DNA from: Flavobacteriales bacterium
Lineage (GTDB): Bacteria > Bacteroidota > Bacteroidia > Flavobacteriales_D > Crocinitomicaceae
Direction: 5' to 3'
Assembly (NCBI GenBank): GCA_947462695.1
Contig: CANHQC010000165.1
Coordinates: 1-5,163, forward strand
Length of the DNA stretch: 5,163 nucleotides
Shown here: positions 1-5,163 of the stretch, piece by piece
Layout: every line of letters begins with the position of its first letter
Numbering within the stretch: position 1 is the stretch's first letter
Position numbers and translations under genes: made by a program
Notes under the pieces: generated by a model
Seen by the model: only the letters and a program-made list of their open reading frames with translations
What the model was told of the DNA's origin: nothing
Database searches by the model: none

Positions 1-2379
1 TACGTATGCTAAATTCAGTTTATCCAAAAATATATTTGCTAACTCTGCTTCCGTTTGTTCTTTTACAACTTGAATCGCACTGTTCTTAGATAATCTTGAG
101 TAAATATATACTTCTTCACACTTTATCAATAATTTAGAACTTCTCGATTCTAAATTAAAATCCATATTTGGCAATATAACTATTGGGAATTCAAGCCCTT
201 TTGATTTATGACCAGTCATAATAATAATGGCGTCTTTATTTTCAGGAACTTGAATCGATGTAAATTTTCCTTTTTTATCGTATTCTTCTACAAAAAAAGT
301 CAAATCTGGTCCAAATTGATTATCAAAGCTAAACGCTAAATCCAATAGATTATGTAAATAAGGATTTGCGATTTCATTTAATCCAAACAATACCAATGTT
401 TTTTGAATCAACGCATAAATTGATTCATATTTGAAATAAAAAATCTGTTCATTCTCAAAATATTCTAAAATAAAACTGTTTAAATTCTCATCGTTTGTTA
501 TTGGCACAATGAATTCACTATAAAAATCTAGAAATCGTTTTGTTTCTAATTGACCTTTAGGATGTATCCGTAATCGAAGGTAAGCCATTACTAGTTTAAC
601 ATAATAATCAGAATCAACCAATAAACTATCTGCTGAAACTACTTTATATTTTTTTGACAATTCTATCGCCCATTGATTGCATTCCTTCTTGGTATTCCCT
701 AAAATACAGATGTCACCAGGATTAAAATTATCGGATAAACAACTCTCAATCCATTCATTCAGGTATTCAATTTGAAATTTTAATTGTTCTTTCTCTTCTA
801 CTATTGAAACAACTTCTACATATCCCCCATCTTTTCCCGCTGGGATCTGGATTTCAGACGAATAAAACTTTGATTTTTCTTGGTCTAATTCATTTTTTAT
901 CACAGAAAAGAAACTATTATTAAATTCTACAATTTCTTTTTGTGATCTATAATTAGAAGCTAAATTTTGTAAATCTCCATGGTAATTAAACAATTCTGAT
1001 TTTAGCTCAATTTCCGGATTTCTTTCAGGATTGTAAATTCTTGGTAATTCAATAAACTGTTCTGCTAATCCATTTTTAAATCGATAAATCGACTGTTTTG
1101 GGTCGCCGACGATTAAGTTTTCATATTGATAAGACAAAGATTCTTCCATTAATGGTATGATATTCATCCATTGTAAACGTGAGGTATCTTGAAACTCATC
1201 TAACATATAATGTTTGTAGCGATTCCCTAAACGTTCGTAAATGAATGGAGCTTTTTCTTGCTGAATGAGTTCTGAAATCAACTTATTAAACTCTGATATT
1301 CTTATGATATTTTCTTTGTCTCTGATTGTATCGATATCCTTAGCAATCAATTGCAATAATGAAAGATTGAAAAAATCTTTCATTATTTCTTTTAGCAGAT
1401 GGTATTTCTGAATTTCTTTTTTGTAGAACTGATGAAATTTATGTGTTTCTTGTATGAGATTTTCTGGCATCACTTGTCCTTTTCCAACTGGTTTTTCAAT
1501 CAGTTCCAAATGTGCTTCTGTAAAAAAACCTCCTTCATAACCATTTTGAGTTAATAGTTTTTCACTGTCAAGTTTCAGATAGGCATTTGCATTTCTAGTT
1601 TTTCCTGGAAGTTTATCCGAGTCTACTTCTTTAAAAAGAGCATATAGTTTAGCTGCCTTCTCGTGAATAACATCATTTATATTTTCAAGTTCATGCTTAA
1701 TTTCTTTCAATCGCTCATTTGAATAATCTGAATTTATGAGTGTATCAATGTCCGAGATATATTTTTCATCCGTTAATAAAAAAGCGAATTTCTTTAATTC
1801 ATTTTGAAAATTCCAAGACTCTTCTTCTTGTAATTTTTCTTTAGCATAATTCAACATCAATTTCGTCAACTCTGGAGCTTCCTTAGCGTCTAATTGATCT
1901 ACTAATTGATCTACCGCTTGACTTAACACTTCCGATTCATCCAAAACAATTGTAAAATCATTCGAAAGATTTAATTCTTTTGAAAATGAACGTATTAATC
2001 TTAAATTAAATTTATCAATGGTTAAAATTTGAAAATCTTCGAAATGATGAAGTATGTCTTTTAATACTTGTTTCGATTTGAAACTTATTACTTGCTCCGT
2101 AAGACCTGTTTCTTTTTGTAGTGAATTAATTAAATCTTTCTTTTTTTTGTTTTTATCTTCATTATCAAAAGTACCAGACAACAAATCTAATGCCCCAACT
2201 ATCCTAACTTTCATCTCATTTGCCGCTTTATTCGTAAAGGTCATCGCTAAAATGTTAGCAAAAGTTGATTTTTTGGTATCATCTAACAATAGCGACAAAT
2301 ACTTTAAGACTAAGCTATACGTTTTTCCACTACCCGCTGAAGCGTTTAATACAATTAAAGATTTACTTTCATTTTCCAT
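1..2379 (-). CDS. UvrD/RecB/AddA-like superfamily 1 DNA helicase, C-terminus outside window
   Basis: The frame is open without a stop from ATG 2379 to the window edge, giving 793 N-terminal residues. Visible SF1A helicase motifs, in order: Walker A ASAGSGKT (residues 13-20), motif Ia TFTNKAANEM (47-56), a TIDKFNLRLIRSF segment (from 120) typical of RecB/AddA proteins, Walker B DEFQDT (394-399), motif III VGDPKQS (424-430), motif IV NYR (476-478) and motif V GHKSKGLEF (723-731). The last residues, LNLAYV, are the usual lead-in to motif VI. Family knowledge: such proteins are ATP-driven 3'-5' translocases that process double-strand breaks for recombination, and many of about 1,000-1,200 residues carry a C-terminal PD-(D/E)XK nuclease domain, which cannot be checked here. 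The roughly 265-residue stretch between 130 and 394 fits the insertion seen in AddA/RecB rather than compact UvrD or PcrA. ATG 2379 is the only ATG, GTG or TTG in this frame after the upstream TAG stops. AddA versus a RecB-like paralogue is unresolved, and no addB-like gene is visible upstream. Confidence 0.93.
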   Translation of the reverse strand, partial: MENESKSLIVLNASAGSGKTYSLVLKYLSLLLDDTKKSTFANILAMTFTNKAANEMKVRIVGALDLLSGTFDNEDKNKKKKDLINSLQKETGLTEQVISFKSKQVLKDILHHFEDFQILTIDKFNLRLIRSFSKELNLSNDFTIVLDESEVLSQAVDQLVDQLDAKEAPELTKLMLNYAKEKLQEEESWNFQNELKKFAFLLTDEKYISDIDTLINSDYSNERLKEIKHELENINDVIHEKAAKLYALFKEVDSDKLPGKTRNANAYLKLDSEKLLTQNGYEGGFFTEAHLELIEKPVGKGQVMPENLIQETHKFHQFYKKEIQKYHLLKEIMKDFFNLSLLQLIAKDIDTIRDKENIIRISEFNKLISELIQQEKAPFIYERLGNRYKHYMLDEFQDTSRLQWMNIIPLMEESLSYQYENLIVGDPKQSIYRFKNGLAEQFIELPRIYNPERNPEIELKSELFNYHGDLQNLASNYRSQKEIVEFNNSFFSVIKNELDQEKSKFYSSEIQIPAGKDGGYVEVVSIVEEKEQLKFQIEYLNEWIESCLSDNFNPGDICILGNTKKECNQWAIELSKKYKVVSADSLLVDSDYYVKLVMAYLRLRIHPKGQLETKRFLDFYSEFIVPITNDENLNSFILEYFENEQIFYFKYESIYALIQKTLVLFGLNEIANPYLHNLLDLAFSFDNQFGPDLTFFVEEYDKKGKFTSIQVPENKDAIIIMTGHKSKGLEFPIVILPNMDFNLESRSSKLLIKCEEVYIYSRLSKNSAIQVVKEQTEAELANIFLDKLNLAYV

Positions 2380-2383
2380 TATA

Positions 2384-2391
2384 TAAATATA
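2384..2391 (-). promoter_or_regulatory. Possible -7 element for the helicase gene (weak)
   Basis: The minus strand reads TATATTTA, one mismatch from the Bacteroidota -7 consensus TAnnTTTG, and ends 4 nt before ATG 2379. If used, transcription would begin at or next to the start codon, giving a leaderless or nearly leaderless message. No -33 TTG lies at the usual spacing: the nearest TTG (2401-2399) is only 7 nt away. The region is AT-rich, so chance matches are likely. No good Shine-Dalgarno sequence is seen; AAGAG at 2397-2393 is weak and about 13 nt from the ATG. Confidence 0.2.
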
Positions 2392-2400
2392 ACTCTTACA

Positions 2401-2439
2401 AACGAAAAAAGGAAGAACTAAATTCTTCCTTTTTTCGTT
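2401..2439 (-). terminator. Intrinsic terminator downstream of the T9SS-exported protein gene
   Basis: A perfect 17-bp inverted repeat (left arm 2401-2417, right arm 2423-2439) surrounds a 5-nt loop. On the minus strand the inner stem GGAAGAA/TTCTTCC is followed directly by T6, and A6 precedes it, so the A and T tracts also pair. It begins 15 nt after the stop codon of the exported-protein gene. That matches an intrinsic terminator in AT-rich Bacteroidota. Because the arms are symmetric, it could also work from the plus strand, but no convergent gene is visible. Its 3' end lies 21 nt before the helicase start codon. Confidence 0.88.
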
Positions 2440-2454
2440 AATGTGATTTGCCTA

Positions 2455-5163
2455 CTATCTTATCAAATTCGCGACACCGATTTTCGAGTGTCGTTTTTCT
2501 GTTTTCTTTTCCTTGAATTCCAATTTCCAAGTGTAGGTGTCATTGCCAACAAATGTTCCACTGTAGGTTCCATCCCATCCAATGTTTGCATTGTGACTTT
2601 CAAAAACTAAATCTCCCCATCGGTTAAACACCATGAATGTATAATCCTGCGGATCGTAACCACTTGTGAACACTGGTTGGAAGGTGTTGTTGTTGGCATC
2701 TCCATTCGGGGTAAAGGTGTTTGGTACGTAGTAAATCAACTCCTCTGGAATCACAACTTTTCGAACAGCTACATCCGTACAGTTTTGCCCATTCGAGATC
2801 GCCATCAAGCGGATATTGTACTCCCCTGGTTTTCCTTCATACGTATACGTTGGATTTACCTCTGTTGATGGAACTCCTCCATCGCCAAAACTCCACATAT
2901 ATCGCAATGCCCTTTCTGATTTGTTCTTTATCTCAACTCGTGGATCGTAGGAGTTCAACTCGTAAGCGCTCACTTCAAAATCAGCCTTTGGGTTAGGTTG
3001 TAAATACACTTTTTGATCATAGCTTCTTGAACATCCTTTCTCTGTGGCCTTCATCGTTGCTGTAAAGGTGATCTCTTCTGAATTCTGACTTGAATAAATA
3101 TGCTCCGTTATCGCATTACCTGTCTTAATTGATCTACCATCTCCAAAGTCCCACTCAACCGTTCTCGAGGAATTCGAATATGCATCTACAAAGGCTACAG
3201 TAAGTGGGGAACATCCAATATGACCTACCAACGTAAAGTTTGCCTGTGGAATTGGATTCACCTCTACTATCAAATTCTTATTACTGTAATCACTGTAACA
3301 CCCTTTGGCATCCGTCACACGATTCATCGTATAAGTCGTTGCTGCTATAGGCTGATCGGTAGCTATCAACAACTGATCACTCACTGCTGTTTTCGCTTTC
3401 TTGGGTGAAGATCCATTCGTCGTATAATCAAAAACATAAGGAGAAGTTCCCTTCGTTGCCGTAAAGCCCAATTTCACGCTCTCATCTCCAACACAAACTG
3501 CTAGTTTACTGCTCAACAATGTAAAATCTGCCTGCGGTAACTCTAGAACACTCAAACTTGCCTGATCACTCGTGTCACTACACTGACCAGTAGCTACGTC
3601 CGTAACAATCACTCTAAAGAGCATCCCTTGGCTCGCTGAAACGATTTTCAATGATTTTGTCGTTGCATCTGCATACTGCGTTGTATTGGTGATATTATTC
3701 CATATAATACCTCCATTCGAACTCTGCTGCCATTGGTAACTACCCGTTGGACCATTGAAATTCACATCCACATCCATGGTAACAGCATCCCCATAACACA
3801 CCTCTTGGGTTGTTGGAGAAACTAAAAATTCCGGTACTATACAATCACTAGTAAACGTATTTGCATTTCCGTATGCATAACATTGTGAAGCATCGCCTTG
3901 TTTTACTCGCACCTGAACCAAGACCTTCGAATTCTTACGTAAATTCGGGATAGTCATCGTTGTCGTTGGAGCAACTGTATTCCCCACCAAGGTGTAACTC
4001 GTTGGAGTTCCATCTGCTTTTTGGTAAGCGTAGAATACGGAATACTCCGTTGCACCTACTACCTGTTGCCAACTTATATCTACTGTATTCATCGTCGCGT
4101 CCACGATAGTTACCTGTGGTGCTTGCAATGGTTTAACTCCCAATCTAAAGCTCTTTGCTACCCCTGGACAACCATCCAAGGTTGGTTTTACAGTCACCAA
4201 TGAATACAATGTGTTCGAAGTCGTATTTGCCGCTAAAAACGATGGAATCGGTCCCTGACCAAAAGATACAGGATAACCCAAGGTAACATCACTCACCTTC
4301 CAATCGTAAACCGTATTTGCCGATGTTGGTATACTCGAGAACAAAACCGCTTGCGTCATCGTATTGGCACAGAAATTCATGTCAACAGGAACGATCATAT
4401 CAGGTGTTGGTTTCACTCGTACCTCTACAACAGAGCGCTCTCCCTCACATCCATTGATGCTTTGCGCCACGTAATAATTCTGTGTACCACTCTGTGTGGT
4501 GGAAACCACTGGTTGCTGACTCAAGGCACTACCAGAAGTTTTTTGTAAATACCACATTAAGTTCGATCCAACTACCACCGTGGACAATAACTTCGAAACA
4601 TCGTTTGGACAATACTCAAAGTTCGATTGTACAATCGGTGCCGCTGGTACGTTTCTAACGCTCACCTTGACTACTCTACTCAATACCTCACAACTACCCG
4701 ATTGGTGTTCAATCACACATCGGTACTGCGTACCATCCAAATCCTTAGCAATGCGTGGTATACGTAGCGTTCCGCTCTGAGCTCCACTGTACTTACCTGA
4801 TAGCTCATCCACTGCCACCCATTGATTGCTAGTAGCATCAAACACCTGCCATTGGTAACTGTCCGTAGCACTTGTGCTTGTCGTAACTTTCAATACGGCA
4901 TCACTGTTCTCACACACTGAAGTATCTCTTGCCTGAGAAGTCAATACAGGAGTATCCACTACCTCTAATCGAACTTTCTCATTAGAAATCAATCGATTAC
5001 ACAACGGAAGTTTGTCATAAGACACACTCAATAACTCCACCCACAGACTTCCTGTATAATTTCCTGGTATCGTAATCGATGCTTGATCCTTACCAAGTAA
5101 CGTTGCTTGTTGGTAATCTGATGATATTACTCCCCCATCCGTTTTAATGCGGTAGGTAAATAA
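2455..5163 (-). CDS. Multidomain surface/secreted protein with Ig-like, FN3-like and PKD domains and a T9SS type B C-terminal sorting domain; N-terminus outside window
   Basis: The frame is open from the right edge to tandem TAG stops, giving 902 C-terminal residues. GTG 5040 (Val42) is not a credible start, because coding sequence continues upstream of it without a break. Numbering from the window edge: end of an upstream module (1-70); Ig-like modules (about 71-173, 174-252, 253-345); FN3-like module (346-441, with DISW and regular beta-strand spacing); Ig-like modules (442-541, 542-636); PKD domains (637-722 with WDFGDG at 671-676; 724-806 with WSFGDG at 757-762); T9SS type B domain (about 811-902). 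Seventeen cysteines recur about one or two per module, as expected for disulfides in an exported protein. Family knowledge: these proteins cross the outer membrane through the gliding-motility secretion machinery and act as adhesins, gliding-associated proteins or enzymes. No catalytic module is visible, so an adhesive or structural role is inferred. The specific ligand is unknown, and a signal peptide would lie outside the window. Confidence 0.93.
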   Translation of the reverse strand, partial: LFTYRIKTDGGVISSDYQQATLLGKDQASITIPGNYTGSLWVELLSVSYDKLPLCNRLISNEKVRLEVVDTPVLTSQARDTSVCENSDAVLKVTTSTSATDSYQWQVFDATSNQWVAVDELSGKYSGAQSGTLRIPRIAKDLDGTQYRCVIEHQSGSCEVLSRVVKVSVRNVPAAPIVQSNFEYCPNDVSKLLSTVVVGSNLMWYLQKTSGSALSQQPVVSTTQSGTQNYYVAQSINGCEGERSVVEVRVKPTPDMIVPVDMNFCANTMTQAVLFSSIPTSANTVYDWKVSDVTLGYPVSFGQGPIPSFLAANTTSNTLYSLVTVKPTLDGCPGVAKSFRLGVKPLQAPQVTIVDATMNTVDISWQQVVGATEYSVFYAYQKADGTPTSYTLVGNTVAPTTTMTIPNLRKNSKVLVQVRVKQGDASQCYAYGNANTFTSDCIVPEFLVSPTTQEVCYGDAVTMDVDVNFNGPTGSYQWQQSSNGGIIWNNITNTTQYADATTKSLKIVSASQGMLFRVIVTDVATGQCSDTSDQASLSVLELPQADFTLLSSKLAVCVGDESVKLGFTATKGTSPYVFDYTTNGSSPKKAKTAVSDQLLIATDQPIAATTYTMNRVTDAKGCYSDYSNKNLIVEVNPIPQANFTLVGHIGCSPLTVAFVDAYSNSSRTVEWDFGDGRSIKTGNAITEHIYSSQNSEEITFTATMKATEKGCSRSYDQKVYLQPNPKADFEVSAYELNSYDPRVEIKNKSERALRYMWSFGDGGVPSTEVNPTYTYEGKPGEYNIRLMAISNGQNCTDVAVRKVVIPEELIYYVPNTFTPNGDANNNTFQPVFTSGYDPQDYTFMVFNRWGDLVFESHNANIGWDGTYSGTFVGNDTYTWKLEFKEKKTEKRHSKIGVANLIR
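2458..2733 (-). other. T9SS type B sorting domain (gliding motility-associated C-terminal domain) coding segment
   Basis: The last 92 or so codons match the conserved plan of the gliding motility-associated C-terminal domain (TIGR04131 family): YVPNTFTPNGD near the start, then VFNRWGDLVFES, then GWDGTYSG, a TYTWKLEF strand, a basic stretch KEKKTEKRHSK and the terminal ANLIR. Family knowledge: this domain directs the protein through the T9SS translocon, and type B domains need a PorP/SprF-type partner for secretion or surface attachment. Departures from the usual pattern are NGDANNNTF where NGDGxNDTF is common, and GNDTYTW where a Pro and Gly usually precede the TY strand. The call rests on remembered consensus, not a profile score. 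Confidence 0.92.
2746..3255 (-). other. Tandem PKD domains
   Basis: Two adjacent modules of about 85 residues each carry the PKD signature: WDFGDG at window residues 671-676 and WSFGDG at 757-762. Each is followed by the usual run to an aromatic strand and a Thr- or Arg-rich closing strand (ITEHIYSS and TYTYEGKPGEYNIRL). Both are introduced by a short proline linker (NPIPQANF and PNPKADF). Family knowledge: PKD modules are beta-sandwich spacers or ligand-binding units common in large Bacteroidota surface proteins, often directly before the T9SS domain as here. The low residue identity between the two argues against a recent duplication. Confidence 0.9.
3727..3741 (-). repeat. Copy 1 of a 15-nt repeat encoding SYQWQ in an Ig-like module
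   Basis: Plus-strand CTGCCATTGGTAACT is identical to the copy at 4846-4860. It encodes SYQWQ (window residues 475-479), the core Trp strand of the Ig-like module at about 442-541. The flanking sequence differs, so this is a conserved remnant of module duplication or chance codon identity in a constrained motif, not a mobile repeat. Confidence 0.6.
4846..4860 (-). repeat. Copy 2 of a 15-nt repeat encoding SYQWQ in an Ig-like module
   Basis: Identical to 3727-3741, 1,119 bases away. It encodes SYQWQ at window residues 102-106, at the matching place in the first complete Ig-like module, after the early Cys84 and before Cys149. All five codons match exactly between the copies. Confidence 0.6.

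Larger units (their letters stand above)
3256..4953 (-). other. Array of Ig-like modules with one FN3-like module
   Basis: About six beta-sandwich modules of 80-100 residues are joined by short proline-containing linkers (RNVPAAP, VKPTPD, VKPLQAP, VLELPQADF). Most start with a Cys in a VCENSD, YCPND, FCAN, VCYGD or VCVGD context. Several have a core Trp (YQWQ, MWYL, YDWK, YQWQ) and a late Cys, the usual layout of Ig-like domains in T9SS-exported proteins. The module at 4128-3841 lacks the early Cys and instead has the DISW strand and the spacing of a fibronectin type III domain. Boundaries are by eye and could shift by about 10 residues. Confidence 0.75.

Noticed and set aside
1..2379. Toxin-antitoxin or phage-defence helicase
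   Set aside because: The motif set matches housekeeping RecB/AddA-type recombination helicases, and no defence-type neighbour is seen in the window.
2054..2386. 110-codon plus-strand open frame rich in Phe, Leu and Ser
   Set aside because: It lies antisense to the N-terminal helicase coding region, including the Walker A and Ia motifs. Its hydrophobic composition is what the reverse of Lys/Glu/Asn-rich AT-rich coding sequence yields.
2401..2439. Perfect inverted repeat as a possible transposon end or protein-binding operator
   Set aside because: The position just after a stop codon, the small loop and the T6 tract after the stem fit an intrinsic terminator. No transposase or second copy is present.
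2677..4780. Several plus-strand open frames of 60-91 codons
   Set aside because: All lie antisense to the clear domain-bearing exported-protein gene, show no recognisable motif, and overlap one another in different frames.
2455..5163. SprB-like gliding adhesin or a polysaccharide-degrading enzyme
   Set aside because: The modules are generic Ig-like, FN3-like and PKD domains. No catalytic domain or SprB-specific feature is visible in the available part, so a specific name is not supported.

Overview
The window looks like chromosomal DNA from a member of the Bacteroidota, most likely class Flavobacteriia. The main evidence is a large secreted protein that ends in a type B sorting domain of the type IX secretion system (T9SS), which is confined to that phylum. 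The AT-rich helicase gene and the AT-rich hairpin terminator fit as well. I cannot name the genus.

There are two genes, both on the minus strand and both cut by a window edge. In the direction of transcription, the first (5163 down to 2455) encodes the last 902 residues of a multidomain cell-surface or secreted protein. It carries a string of Ig-like modules, one fibronectin type III-like module, two PKD domains and the C-terminal T9SS sorting domain. Its true start lies upstream of the window. It ends in two tandem TAG stops, followed by a perfect 17-bp hairpin that looks like an intrinsic terminator (2401-2439). The second gene starts 75 nt later at ATG 2379 and runs off the left edge. It encodes the first 793 residues of a UvrD/RecB/AddA-type superfamily 1 DNA helicase, and the window ends where helicase motif VI should begin.

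The two genes have no evident functional link: one is an exported surface protein, the other an intracellular DNA-repair motor. The terminator between them and a clear difference in base composition suggest separate transcription units with separate histories. The right-hand gene looks distinctly more GC-rich than the helicase gene on rows sampled by eye.

No RNA gene, CRISPR array, insertion sequence or attachment site was seen. I found no convincing novel system. The points worth a second look are the unusual details of the sorting domain, the compact intergenic region, the A8 tract in the helicase gene, and the repeated Ig-module motif.
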